Source: Leucaena leucocephala
Lineage: Eukaryota > Streptophyta > Magnoliopsida > Fabales > Fabaceae
NCBI GenBank assembly: GCA_037074615.1
Contig: CM073558.1
Location: forward strand, 10,106,001-10,170,000
DNA length: 64,000 nt
Reading direction: 5' to 3'
The notes beneath the pieces were generated by a model. It was given only the letters and a program-made list of their open reading frames with translations, was not told the origin of the DNA and ran no database searches. A program made the position numbers and the translations under genes. Shown here piece after piece: positions 22,901 to 37,900 of the stretch (positions within the stretch are counted from its first letter, which is position 1; each line of letters opens with the position of its first letter).

Positions 22901-25900
22901 CTTTTCTTAACTAACAAAAAAGTGCTCCATAAACTCCTCTCTTCTTCTGTTTCAAAGGCAGCTTCATCCACCTAATCAGATGATTTTTATGCAGTGAGAT
23001 ATACCAATATTATAAGAAGACAAGCAATTGAAATATTATTTTCATTCCTTCATTATGTAGCATCACTTGTATGATAACCAATTATGAACTAAAAATGAGT
23101 GTTGTACTTATCGATCAGCGCCCAAAATTCATTTAATAAACTATCATCATTATGTGATTGAGAATGAGTAAAGCAACCACTTCAACAGCCATGTATTAGC
23201 CTTCCTATATGGCACACGGTTGTCGTGTCATGTTTACCCACACATTTTATAGTTGATCCGCACATTCTGGAAGGTTGGCAAGCTAAAATGAGCAGTAGAG
23301 ACTACCTGAATTGTATCTACTTGCTAGAGTAAAAAAAGGAGAGAAAGATTTAGAAAGCAAAGAGTCTGCTCTATTGAACTAATAATAATTTATCTTCAGA
23401 CGCTTCTAAAGTCTTTACAATAATGAAGAACTAAAATTAAGGAAAAAATTCATTGTTGAGGTGAATTATGCTTTAATTTTTGTTCGATGGTTTGTGCACT
23501 TGGAAACATTAACTTTTAGCAATACATAATGTAAAGATATTATACGATATATGAATATCCTATAATTAGTACATAAGATACGATATGATATTGATATGAT
23601 ATTATATCATTAATGTCTAGGGTTCCCTATTGTGTATATATATCTATTCAACATATCAATAAAATATGAACTGTTCTCTCTGAATCAACAAGGTATCAGA
23701 GCAATAAATTTGGGTTCACCTCCAGTTGGTTTTTGGCATTTGTTTTCTGGTGTTTTGGTCTTGGTTTTCCAACAGAACTGTGCTTGCTGCTGACGTCCCA
23801 TTTTCCGACGACGAATCAAGACATGCGCCAGGCAGGGAAGATCGCAAGGCTCCGATCGATGTGTAACTAAAGTTTCCTCGCCATCTTAGCAACACATGAG
23901 TGTCACGCCACAGCCAGTTTGTCGTCAATCTCACGTGCCGACGCATGAGGCCTTCTCCGGTGACATTTTCCAACGACGCTGTACTCCTTTGGAATCGACT
24001 CACCTTCCTGAGCATACTCGTGAAGTTTGAAGTTTCGTGCCCTGGTTTTGACTGTCCTATATTGGGTCTTTCGTTTTTTATCCGTATTTTCTGGTGCAGA
24101 TTTGCATTTTTTGATTCCAAATCATTTTGTTCGCTGTGGAAATTTTATTTGACCCCTGGAGTAATCTTTCTCTACTTATTTGAATATTTGTTCTTAGGGA
24201 GCTCTTAGTGAAGGTACGGCAATTGGTTAATATAGCTCTTTTGGTTAATCATTATCTCGTTGCTTTCATTTTCAGTACTAATATATTCGGATAGTTGCAA
24301 CTAACTCTACCACAATTTCTTAGATGGTTCCAGTAATCACTAAGATTACTGAATACAAATTAACTGGGAGAAATTATCTAAATTGGAGTAAATCTATTCA
24401 TATTTATTTTTGAAGTATTGAGAAGGAAGATCACTTGACTAATGATCCTCTAGAAGAGAGATCCCTCTCGCAAGTCATGGTTAAGAGATGATGCACGGCT
24501 TCTTGGCAAATTCATAACTCTATTGACAGTGAGATCATTCCCTCTATTACTCACTGTGAATTTGTTAAAGAACTAATGGACTACTTGGCATTCTTATACT
24601 CAGGTAAGAATAATATTTCTCGAATATACGAGATTTGTAGATCTTTCCATCGCACCGAGATGCCGGATGATTGTCCACTTACAGCCTTCTTTATGGATTT
24701 CAAAGAAATGTATGAAAAGCTCAATGCCCTTATGCCTATTTCTGATGAGAGGAAGGTCAATGTGTCTCACCGAGGGCAGATAGCTACAATGAGTTTTCTT
24801 ACTGCACTTCCACCTCGATATGCAATTGATTGTTCTCAAATTTTATCTGGGGATCATCTCCCCTCTCTTGGAGAAGTATTTTCTCGTGTATTGAGAACTG
24901 AACAAATCTCTTCACCGGCCTCTACTGTGCCTACTAGCGCATTGCTCAGTCGTGGTTGAAATATTACTCGTGGGCCACCTAATCATCGTGGTTTTATACC
25001 AAGAGGTTCTAATCAGGAGTCGAAGGATGTGATCTGTTACTATTGTAAGGAGCCCTGTCAAACAAAATGTACGTGTCATAAATTTCAGAACAAATAGAAT
25101 CGACAGAATTCTATACATGTGGCCACAACAGCTAATGACACGGTTACCATTTTTGCTACTGAATATGTTCAATTTAAGTCTAGCAATCCTCCTACTAGTG
25201 CCGCTATTGCAATAGGTAATGAGGCTATTATCCTTGTCTCTTCTTCCTCCAAATGGATCATAAACTCTAGTGCTACTAACTACATGACAGGTAACCGCTA
25301 TCTCTTCTCTACTTACAATTCTTATGTCAACCCTTCTAACATCACCATTGCAGACCGTTCCAAATCCCGTGTTCTTGGTTCTAGCACTATTAAACCTACA
25401 TCTTCTATTCATTTGGACTATGTGCTCAATGTCCCTAACCTTGCTTTTAACCATTAGTACAATATGTAAGTATCATGTAATTAGTACGCATGATACGATA
25501 TGATATTATATCATTAATGTCTAGAGTTTCCTATTGTGTATATATATCTATTCAACATATCAATAAAATATGAACTTTTCTGTCTGAATCAACACAATTA
25601 TTTTGTTAAAATTTAGTGGCAATTAAGCTTGATGAATCTACAACTTCATGGGGGAAAAAACCTCAATATGAACTTCTTCCTTTCCACGAACAATTCTCGT
25701 GGGCCGAGAATATGCTTCAACAACTTTTGAGAAAAGCTCGCCTCTTGATAGTTCTTCCATCTACAAAAAATATCATTGCTAACTATCAACATGAGAAAAT
25801 AGATTCATAAAAAAAACAAAGCAAATATTCTTCCATTTTATGGAGGAAGCAAGTACGAGGACAAAAATAGTTAAATCCTAAATTAATGTTCTCCCACAAT

Positions 25901-28900
25901 CAGACTACCAAAAGAAAAAGTTACATCTCTAAAGATGTAACGTTCTTTGAATATTGCTCAGAGAATTATGAAATATTTCTGTATATGATTCACGAGGGAG
26001 ACTGTACATATATATACAAGAGGGAGAATCTGTATTAATGGCTCATTAAGAGGGAATAATATCCTAATCACCCTATCAAATCCTAGACATAATTATATAA
26101 TATTTTCATATCCCTAAGATATCTCTACAATATCTCTACATTGAACAAATACTTGTCTATCCCAAAACTGATATTTGGGACCAGAAGATAGGCAAGCAAA
26201 AAATGTGGACAATCAGAGAGAAAAATATGTTGCCATATATTTCATATAACACTGAGATACAACGGGATATATATATATATATATCAAGGGGGAATAAAGC
26301 CTCATAAATATGATAATAAAGCCCTCTAAATCCTAATGAATAATATGAGGACTATACAATAATAATGAATATTTATAGGAATTGCACAATATTTCCACAT
26401 TCCCCTTCAATTTGGATCATAAATGCTAATCATGTTCAACTCGCTTATACTGCTCTCAAAAGGAGGTTTGAACAGTCTGTAAAAGATATTAGGAATAAAT
26501 AAGGAGAGATTTCAGGAATCAATAGTAAATAGGAAATCACAGAAATCATAGGAATTGATTAGGACATTTGTTACCGGATATCCCGCTATAAATCCCACAA
26601 TTTGGGAGCCCATTACTTGTATAAATGTAGCATATCATAATCAATAGAGACACAAGAATTCATACAGAAAATTCCAGTTTTTCATTCACATTTGTTTTTC
26701 CCTGTCGCTGAATATTATGTCTTCAAACATGCTATAAGAGCCAGGTCAGTCGGTCCACTCATCTACCACAGAATCCGACAGCACCATCACGTCAGACGGT
26801 GGGTCACGTCTCAATGTCGCCGGACTTGAAGGGTCAGTTATCCCCATTGTGCCGAAACGCCTTACCGGTGATAATTATTTAGACTGGAGTCAGTCCATGT
26901 CACTTGCTCTGGATGAATGGGATAAACTGGACTTTATCCACGGTGACCAGCTTACGGACGGCGACACCACTACCCGCTGTCGATGGAAATCAGAAAACGC
27001 GTCGCCTCCTGGCTTCTCAATTCAGTGATTCTCGCCGTCAGACGAAACTTTATGTTTATTACATCCGCTAAGGCCATCTGGGTTGCTGTTAAGGAAGCCT
27101 AAGGAAAATACCCCAATGCTTCTCTCCTCTTCAATCTAAGAGCGCATCTCTGGACAGTCAAACAGGGATCGCGCCCTCTGAATGCATATTACCTCGAGAA
27201 GATGTCCCTGTGACAAGAATTAGACTTGTTGCAATACCGTGTCTAGCAGAACCCTGATGATGCCGTGGAGTATCGCCGAGTTCTAGAAGAAGAGCGCTTC
27301 TTTGAATTTCTTGTTGGCCTGGAACCAATATACGACGATGTCTGTGGTCGTCTTCTTAGTCAGATTCCACTTCCTACCGTCCCTGAGGCATTCGCGCTGC
27401 TGAGAGACGAGGAAGCTCGCTGCCAGGTGATGCTTCTCTCCTACTCAATCTCACGACCAACGACCACCACAGAAGCCTCCGCCCTTGCCTCTCGGACATT
27501 GGACTCCAGGAAGGAGCACCATTATGTGGTCACTGTAACAAATTGGGCCGCACTCAAGATCGTTGCTGGGACCTACATGACAAACCGCCAGACTAGAAGC
27601 CAAAAATGTGCAAGCCCAAGAGTCATATGGTTGAGGCGTTGGCGAAAAGTGGAGAAGAATTGGGCTTGAATGCTGTTTGCCCAAGTCATATGTCCTCATC
27701 CAATACTTGGTATGTTGGCCCAACCAACACAAGCCCACTACAGGTATTTTAGACAGATTGGCTACACTTGAAGACCAAGCCTATAGGCAGCCCACTGCTT
27801 CTGTTGTCCAAAGAGGTAATTTTTTCAAAGCCCTTGCTAGCATCAAAGGTAAAAGCTCAGGCCAATGTTGGATAGTTGACTCAGGTGCTTCTAATCATAT
27901 GACTGACAACGCCTCATTATTTATCAATTACACTTTTGCCTCATCTCGGCTCAGTTAAAATTGCTGATACTTCTGATTCCCTTGTAGCTGGTAGTGGCAC
28001 CATAAAAATCTCCACTACACTCACACCCCACGATATATTGCATGTCCCAAAATTAAAGTGCAATTTGTCAGTCAATTAAATAAAAGGGAACGTTGCCATA
28101 CTGATTTCTTTGCTACACATTGTATTTTTTAGGACCTGCTCACGGGGACGACGATTGGTGTTGCTAAACAACTTGATGGACTCTATTACCTGAATGACTG
28201 TCATCTAGTACCTTATTCCTATAATAAAGTCTCTGTTGTGAGGCATGGTTCTGGAGACAACAGGGAAATTTCAGAGAGAACACTTTTCTATTCTATATTT
28301 CAATCTTGCAATTGTAAACATATATATACAGCGAAAAAGAACCTAGCCTCATAATTGGATTGCCGATAAATCTGGGATACAAATCAAGGCTAATAAATGA
28401 AATAAATCAGTTTATTCTATCTACATTAATTCCCATCATCAGAGTTGTTTTCTTCTCCTTCTAAATCTCCCTTACTTTTCTTCCTAGACTTCTTTTTCTT
28501 TTTTCAAGACTACAATAGGGATTTCCTTAGGTCTGCAACCTATAGCATGCCTGTTTCCTTTTAAAGATCAAGTATATACTTCCTCTGGGATGCATAGATA
28601 CCTCGTTTTGACCTTGCAATTTCTATCCCAAGAAAGTATTTCAAGTTCCCAAAGTCTTTGACTTTAAATACTCTTGAGATTTTCTCAATATGATTTCTTG
28701 TGAGAATTATGTCATCAACATATACAATAAGAATGCACTTCTTACCTCCCTCAGCTTTAATAAACATCATATGATCTGACAATTCCTGTTTGTCAAGAGC
28801 ACTGTTAGCCTTATATTAAGGGGTAAAGATGCACTTGCAACTCACAAGTCTCTTGCCTCTAGCTTTTCCAACAATATCCTATGTTCCATTCTTTTCTAGA

Positions 28901-31900
28901 CCTCTCATTTCCTCGGTAATTGCATTTCACCATTCTGGTATTTCCAATGCCTTTTGGATGTTGTTGGGGATATCAACTTTATCTAGATTAGTAACAAAGG
29001 CTACCTTGTAGGACATGTTCTTTTGAATTGGATGCAATGTACAAGATTGAGGGTATTTTCTGAGAGAAATGGTTAGGTAAATGAAGATCAGGTTGTTCAC
29101 TAACCTGCTCGGGATTTGCTAAGGAGGCCTAGGACCAGATTCTTCAGGAGCAACCACTGGTTGTGATTCCTTTGGTGCTTCAGGTACAAGGTGCTCTCCC
29201 TCTATTGATTTATGCCTCCTGTGTAAACCAAGAAATCCTTATCTTTCTGTTTCTCTACATCTCCCCCTGCTTCTGAGTTTTACTCTCTGGCCAACACAAG
29301 AGATGGTGATTGCAAAGGAATTCGTGGAGAAGATGAAGGTGAGGAAATAGTAATGATGACTCTAATGGTGGTGGTAATGGCTTTGTTGGCATAGCCCATA
29401 GTTCAAGTGACACCCATTCTGAATCCTCAAATGAATTTAGTTCAGCTATTGATCTTACTCTTCCTACTCAATATTCTATTCCATGGTTTGTGTCCCGTGA
29501 AAGACTTAAAATTGTAGGTTGTATGGAGAAGGCTCTTGAACATACCAATTGGATAGATGTACTGAATGAAAAATTGCATGTGTCGCAAAATAATGGTATC
29601 CAAAAGTTGTCTCAAAATTACAAGGCATGCAACTGGTAATTGGCAAGTGGGAGTATGATGTGATGTGCAACGCAAATGGAAGCATTGATAAGTAGAAAGA
29701 TATTTTCTTACATAAAACAGTGGAATTGATTCACGAGACTTGTGAACATATGGCTAAATTCAATGAGACTGAAAACAAGCGTTTTTAAACAGTAATCTTT
29801 AAGTTTACATAGGACTTCCTCCTACACTAAAGTTAATTGAATATGATATTCTAGTATGCATACTTAGAAAATGAAATCCGAGTTCAAACAGTCTCCTCCA
29901 GCCTAGTTTGACAAATTTACCCAGACAATAAACAAGTGGGGCTATTCGCAAGGGACCATACTTTGTTCATGAAGTCCTCAACCATAACCATCAAAAGAAA
30001 TGGTGATAATGAGATAGCTCATCTGAAAGGTGTATTAGACAACAAATTTGAAAGTCAAAAGATTTCGTTGACTTAAAATAGCTCATTTTCTATCCGTCCT
30101 AATTCTGCTTACCTTGTATGCTGATATTGCTGCTAGACAAGGCAAGTTCGCCCTCTCAGCAAGAATGGAACGGACTACTTCTGCACTTACTCCCTTGTCA
30201 ACCTGTCACAAAATGCCATAAAATGGTAAAATTCACCTGGTCATTGTGTCAATATATTTTGTCAGAAACATAACAGAAAGACCCATTGCGCACTGAAACA
30301 GAAAGTAAGCACTATATAAGAAAATGCACATGTTTTCTGACCATCAGTGTTCGAAAAGCAGTTTATCTGAACATAATGAAATAATTTGACCAAGCCGCAT
30401 ATACTTCTTATTTCTCAATCAGTGAAACAGAGTACATATATAGGGGAATAAAGGGAGAATGAGATCGCATGCAATCTCATTAAAATGGAAAAAACTAAAA
30501 ATAATTAATACTAAAATCTGAGAGATGAAGATATGATCATATAGTGATATAGCTCTGGACTTGCCCCTTACTCCAGCATCAACCCTACTCAGTCCTGCCT
30601 CCCACTATTGACTTTCTTATAGTTCTTCCTCAAGGTATCATTCTACTCGCAACCCTCATCCTATTTACAATTTCTTGAGTTACCATCATCTGTCCCCATT
30701 CTATTATGCTTTTGCGTCTTCTTAGGATCTATTTCTATTCCTAGGAAGGTCAGCGAGCCCTTTCTCATCCTGGGTGAAGGCAGACAATGCTTTATGAAAT
30801 GGAAGCTCAACATGCTAATCACACTTGGGATCTAGTCCCTTTACCCAAAGGAAAATCTCCAGTAGTCTGTCAGTGAGTGTATAAAATAAAGGTCCGTCCC
30901 TATGGCTCCATTGATCAGTTGAAGACACGACTAGTTGCCAACGTTTATACTCAGACATTGGGCCTTGATTATATTGACACTTTTTCCCCTATTGTGAAAA
31001 TTGCTTATGTTTGCTTGCTCTTGGCTATCGTGTGTTTGTTGCTGGCAACTAAATTTCTTGGAAGAAGCAAAATATAGTTGCAAGGTCAAGTGCTGAAGCA
31101 GAATACCATGCCATGGCTTTGGCAACACGTTAGCTCCTATGGTTGAAACAGGTTCTTCAAGAGTTGAATTTTGGTAATGTCAAAAGAATGGATTTAATCT
31201 GTGATAATAAGGCTGGAATGTATATTGCTTCAAGTCCAATATTCTATGAGAGGAACAAGCACATTGAGATAGATTCTCATTTTATGAGAGAAGATTATTC
31301 AGTTTGGCTATTTCGCTACAATGTTTGTCAGTTCAGATGAGCAGCTAGCAGACATGCTTACTAAAGCTCTCTGAGGTCATAGATAAAAGTACATTTGTAA
31401 CATGCTAAGCACATATGATCTTTATATGCATCAGCTTGAGGGACAGTGTTGACAATAAGTTTTTATTTTTTATTTATTGTATTAGATTGTATATAGCTAC
31501 GGCTGACTTGACTATGAGTAGGCAGATAACTTTTGTAATCTTTCATCATTAATTCCTTGTCTTGTACATGTGACTTGTAAAAAAGATAGTTTGGTAGATT
31601 ATTACTGACTACTTCCTTTTCTTTTCTCTCAAATTATGAAGTTTCAAATATTGGTATCCCTCAAAGTTTAATGCAGAGAAACAATCACCACTGTTAAATA
31701 ATTAATGATAATATGAGATATCACATAAAAAAAAAATATTTTTATGAACAGCATACCAGGTATTGCTCCAATCTCCGAGTCACAAATTGTTGCACCTAAA
31801 GGTAATATCATGATAATCAGATTTTCATAAAATACAAAATGTATAAGCATCAACAAAGATCAAGGTCTTAAACTACTGGAATCTTACACTGCCAGTGTGC

Positions 31901-34900
31901 ACGTGTGATATTTACATAGCATGTTATGAAAATTTTTAATTAAAAAAAACTTTGCTTTTCTTTTATTCTCAATGTATGGAAGACCATAGTCAGATATATA
32001 CTCTGAAGACTCTTTTCCCTCGCAAAGTTGCCCGAACTCTATCTTACAAACTTTCTAACGGAATACAAATAATAGTAGCTATTAAAAAATTACACATTAA
32101 GTTGGCCCAATTTATTAACAGCCAATTGTAAATTATTAAGCAAATAAATCCGGAAGAGCAATAGGGTGGAGGAAAAGGAAACGGCAAGAATTTTTTTATT
32201 TTCCCTTTTTTCTTGGTGGCTATTGTTGGAAGAGAAAACTGAAAGAATAAACTGATCAACTGGTCTGAAACTTCCACTACTGTAGACTGTAGAGCTATTT
32301 ATAGGGAGTCAAAATATAAGAAAATAAAAATAAAATAAAAATGTAGTTACACAAATAAAAGTAGAACTGATTTATACATATTAAAGAATAGATCACTTCC
32401 AACTTACATCATCAATTACACAAGAATCAACTTTAACTGGTTGAACATTTCCTGCTAGTTCCAGAGCCCGTTTAAAATGTAGATTTTTATTCTTTTCCAC
32501 CAACAACTGTACCTGAATTAAATAATAGAAAGAAGCACCGTTAGACAAGTATTTGGCATTCTAAAACTAATGAAGTGTGCCAATGGCCTTCTAGCCTAGT
32601 GGCATGAAAGCATCCCTACATGTGGAAGGTTACAGGTTCGATTCCACTTGTAATCTCAGGCCATTAGTGCCTGCCCCTCCAATTCAAAAAAAAAAAATTA
32701 TGAAGTGTACATATAATGATAAACTTACAAGACCATATGAGATTCTCCGCAGGCCAAATGGATCATTTGCGGAACTAGGTTGACAACCAGCAGCAAATAA
32801 ACCAACTAGGCTATCTAATCTGCAAGACAACAATCATATCAAGGTGCAGAACCAAGCATATGATCGTTTTACCCAAAACAATAACATTAAAAAAAAAATC
32901 CCCAAAATACACACATACAAACAATGTATATATTGCTTTTCCCAATGTCAGGTATAAAGAAGTCCAAATATTACTTTAAAAGAAAACTCATCTATTGATA
33001 CTAGGATGTTCAACTAGCATGCACATTAATGCAACCACAATTTATTTCATCCTTGTCGATTAATAGTTTCTAAACCCAATATGGTCTTTGTCAATCTCTA
33101 ACAAAAAAATCAACCAATGGAGGGCCAAGGCCACAGCAAGCAAATAATCACAGGCAAAAATTCAAGGCATTCAAGCAAAAGATTATTAGACCTCTTGTAA
33201 TGTGAAATTAACACAAAAAACAGACAGCAAAATATCGACACTAAAATTTTCACCTATCAGCAATTGCCAAAACTATTCCAGCATCACTTTTTGGAAGAAT
33301 GTCACCAGAAAATCTAGGAAGGGTGATCTCAAACAAGGCATCTGCAATCTGCAAGGTATGGGGTAACAAAGAAAAGAAGCAAGAATATGTATCAATATAT
33401 TTATAGTTAACAAACACAAATACTAGGAAGACAAAATACACAATTGACAGGCATGGAGATACAGATGCAAATGCAACTCTTAATGGTACAAAATAGAATA
33501 GTAAGAAAACCTTCAGCATGATAAACAACCTGCTCTGAGTATCCATCTTCAAGAGCATAATGACGCCCCATAATTCCTGAAAGTGATGTAAATTCAGTGA
33601 CAACAGCTGTGGCAAGATCAGACATGGCAAGTGATGCAGCATCCTGAGCAATTTGATGTACGTCCTCACTGATCTCCAAGCATAAACACAGTTTAGAAAC
33701 CATGTTTTCGACACGAGTCCTCTTATCCAGCATGGTTCCAAGTTTCTCCTGTTTGTAGTATTGGATGTTAGGAAGAAAGACTATTACAGATTATGCGCTA
33801 TATCTTTGAAGAACAACATATTAGTCACATTTAATACTCAAGTAAACAATTAATATCCATTCTTAGTTTTCAATATAATCTGGAAAACGCCTCTTCACAT
33901 TAAAGCTCTTCAGGCTTGAAGTGGGGACAAACCACAAGCCCATCATAACTTGTGCTGAAAGAAATTTAGTACTTGTTGACATATTAATGATAGCAATTGA
34001 GATAGATAGAAAACAATGAGAGGTTCTATATAATATTCTTGTATATTTCATTGATATAATATACTGTATATATACATGTAATGGATACCAAAAAATGTGG
34101 GATTTATAGAATGAAATCAGGTAATTAAATGCAATTAAATATCCTCTTATCTCTCCTCGTTAATTCCTGCGATTTCTCCCTATTAATTCTGATTCTTATT
34201 AATTCCTATTATTTCTCCCTATTAATTCTGATTCTCATTAATTCCTATTATTTCACCCAATTAATTCTGATTCCTATGATCTCTCTTCATTAACTTCTTA
34301 TATCTCCTCATTAACTTCTCATATCTTCTACACTTCCCCTCAAGTTGGAGCATAGATGTTAATCATGTTCAACTTGCCAATTAGGTACTCAAACTTATCT
34401 CGAGTCAATCCATTCGAAAGTACATCTGCTATCTATTCTTTTAAGGAAATATACTTGAGATCAATTGTCCCTGCATCAATTTTTTCTCATATGAAATGTT
34501 TACCTATCTCCACATGCATTGTTCTGTCATGTTGGATTGGATTATGTGATATATTGATCACTACCATATTGTCTGAGTGCAATCAAATGAGCAATTCTAT
34601 AAGCATTCTCAATTCTTCTAGTACTCGCTTTACCCATAGACCTTCACAGATTCCAAGAGCCATAGCTCTAAATTCAGCTTCAGCGCTACTTTTAGCAACC
34701 ACACTTCGTTTCTTACTCTGCCATGTGACTAAATTCCCCCAGACATAAATAACATATCCTGAGGTGGATCTCCTATCATTCAAGTGCTTTTGCTTAGGGT
34801 CATGAGAATGTTGACTCACAACACTAACAGCATAGGCAATGTCTGGTCGAGTTTGTGATAAGAAGATTAACTTACCAGCCATTCGCTGGTACCTTCCCAT

Positions 34901-37900
34901 ATCCACTGCCTTCCCCATATCTTCATCATCTCTGATTTTATCAGTCCGTATAGGAGTATCGCTTAGTCTACAGCCTAGCATACCTATTTCTTCTAGGAGA
35001 TCTAGTATATATTTTTTTCTGCAAGATGTTGATTCGCCTTGCAGATCTAGCAACTTCCATACCTAGGAAATATTGTCTTTCCTAGGTCTTTAACCTGAAA
35101 TTTCCTGTTCAGTGCCTTTTTTATCCTATCAATCTCTATTGGGTCATCACCTGTGAGAACAATGTCATCAACATATACTGCTAATACTACAATCTTCCCA
35201 TTTTGACGTATGAAGAATAGAGTGTAGTCACTCTGTCCCTGTGTATAATCTTGAGCTTTTAGTGCCTTTGTAAATCTGTCAAACCATGCTCGAGGGAATT
35301 GTTTTAAATCGTACAATGATTTCCTCAGTCTACACACTTGATTTTCCTTTCTTCCGGGGAACCCTGGAGGCATCTTCATCTATACTTCTTCCTTTAATTC
35401 CCCATTCAAGAATGCATTTTTGACATCCATTTGGTGCAGTGACCAATCTAAGTTTGCAGCAAATGAAAAAAGGATTCTGATAGTATTTAGCTTGGCCACT
35501 GGTGCAAATATCTTGGTGTCGTCCATACCATAAATTTGGGTAAAACCTTTTGCTACCAATCTCGCTTTGTATTTGTCAAGGCTCCTATCAGCATGATATT
35601 TAGGGGTAAATATCCATTTGTAGCCTACAACTTTCTTGCCCTTAGGTAGTTCAACTATTTCCCATGTTTTGTTGCTTTTAAGGGCTTTCATTTCTTTCAT
35701 AACTGCCTTTCTCCATTCAGGGCTGTCAAGGGCTTCATTTATACTTTCTAGTATCTTAATCTGATCAAGGTGAGATATGAAAGCACAATATTTTGATGAT
35801 AAAGTCTGATAAGAAACAAACCTCTCTATAGGATGTTTGGTACATGACCTTCATTGCTTCCTTATAGCTATTGGTAGATCAAAATCCTCATTTTTCTCCT
35901 CATGGTTTGGACCTGCTCCTAGTTCAGACTCTTGGTGTGTGTCAGTTACTTGTGGTGTATTACCTATCATGTTCATATTCATGTTACGGCGGATATAGAC
36001 TTGGCCCCACCTATTAGTGTCTCCCCCTGAACTAGTGTCCTCTTCATTTTCCTTAGGCACTTCTCCTAAACTAGTGTCTTCTTCACTTTCCTTAAGCACC
36101 TCATGTATAGTTTCCTCAAGAACATAAATTTGATGAAATTCATGTTTCCAAAGGGGGGCAAACCATGCTTCCAAAGGAAAAAAGAGAAGAATGGAAATCG
36201 AGTTCCAAAACAATTAACTGGCCACTATTCTCAGCCTATCTACAGAGAAGCCAACAAACTCACATAACACCGAGGGAGGCAAGTGTTCCACTATAGTTTG
36301 CCACACAAAAACAATCTAATTATTTATTATAAAAAATTAATTCCAACAATAATTTATTGTCTTGACACTCAAATTATCCCCAATGAAGTAACCAAAATAT
36401 GGTTATATGAGAAAGCAATCATTGTTATATTCTTAACAACATTACCATTTGTACTTTTTTTCTCACAAGTTATGTATGTCCAGGCACATGCGAGCTTCAT
36501 TCAATGTTCCATGCAAGGCCTCGTGATGATGCCTTAGAGCTCAAGATCAATGATAGCATCAAATATATGGTGGAGAAAGTCATTCCTGAAGAGAATATTT
36601 AACTGCCAGTTTTACTCTATGTGTTATTTAGCAGCATTTCAATATTAATTTTGTTATTTGATTTTATTTACTATCAAAAAATTATCGTGTTAAGTGATTG
36701 TTATCTTGTCTTTCCAATATGACAGGATAATTATATTTCACATTAAATTTTTTCTCAGGCCAGTAAGACTTTATTTTACCAGATATTTCAGTCAAGATAA
36801 GTTGGTTTCAATTTAGCATTGATATTAGCCATTTTATTGGGATTTTATACATTGCAACCTAGCATTCCAAACCCATGTGTACTCAGTATATACAGTGCAA
36901 CCTAGCATTCCACACTCACACAAACAGATGAGGTTCAGGAAAGAAAATGAAGAAACAGACGAAGGGAGAGGTAGAAACATAACAGAATTGAGAGGGAAAT
37001 GAGGCAGAACAATCCCAATTGAATATGATTTTAGAGATTCAGCTGTTTTGCCTTTCCCACCATACACATTAAACTTGATCCTTTGTGTGTCGCATGTTAC
37101 AAATGTCCAGTCAAAAACAATATCAACTCAAAAGCTTGAGTAAATAAAGAAAGTCCATAGTCAGTCTCAAACTCAAAATTGCTTTCTTCTCCCTTGATAG
37201 ACGACTTATTTATGTGGTTCTTCCGTCTCTATGTTTTTATGCAGCTCTCCTAGGAAATCAAAATATAACCAGCAACTAAAACCATTCAATTCAAATATCC
37301 TCAACTATAGAATTATTTTTTGTTAAAATTGTAACCTTACAAAAAATGCATTTTTAAAAAATTTATAATTCAATGTTATTTATAACATTAAAACATGTTA
37401 TTTTATGAAGCTTATGCATTTATATTAGATGTTATGTTGATTATATATGTATAAATATATATTTATCGAGTATGTTATTAATGAAATTAAATATTATGCA
37501 CATATATATTTATGTTATTTTGGGTATACATGTGTGTAGTTGTATGTTATCTGTTGCATTGGAGGGCTATGTAATTAAGCCATTACTACTTGATAGCTAG
37601 TAACTTATACACGCATTTCCTATAATCTTTTACAGTGATATTATCTGACGATTCATTTTACCCACCCATGTTTTGATTTTAATATGAACTATGAACTAAT
37701 GAGAAAATTGTTTGTCCACTTGAGAAGAAAATAAAATTAAGAAAACAATTTCTTGAACTTTCAAATTAAGAGACAAGATAGTAGGTCTTTTATTCATTCC
37801 ATATGGGTTAAGTGTGAAGTCGTGAACAACTTACATGAAAGAGAATATTCTTTAGTTGATTTCGAAATTCTGAAAATCTTTTATGTCTGTCCATCTCGTA

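Larger units (their letters stand above)
33974..36135 (-). mobile_element. 5'-truncated family-A copia in EDD1 intron
   Basis: The 3' LTR (33974-34332, 359 bp) begins TGTAGAAGATATGAG and ends TATGTCAACA on the minus strand, after the purine tract TTGAGGGGAAG. Upstream are RNase H, RT and the inter-domain linker. Homology stops near 36135, where integrase should begin, and no 5' LTR follows. Confidence 0.85.

Noticed and set aside
25616..25810. Plus-strand 64-codon frame
   Set aside because: It is the complement of the EDD1 exon 25662-25760.
32592..32645. A tRNA gene, because box A and box B are both good
   Set aside because: The sequence between and around the boxes does not give a closed cloverleaf. 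An A-tail and target duplication show a SINE instead.
33250..33741. A 163-codon minus-strand frame as a separate gene
   Set aside because: It reads through an EDD1 intron in part. The true coding parts are the two exons 33254-33348 and 33530-33748.
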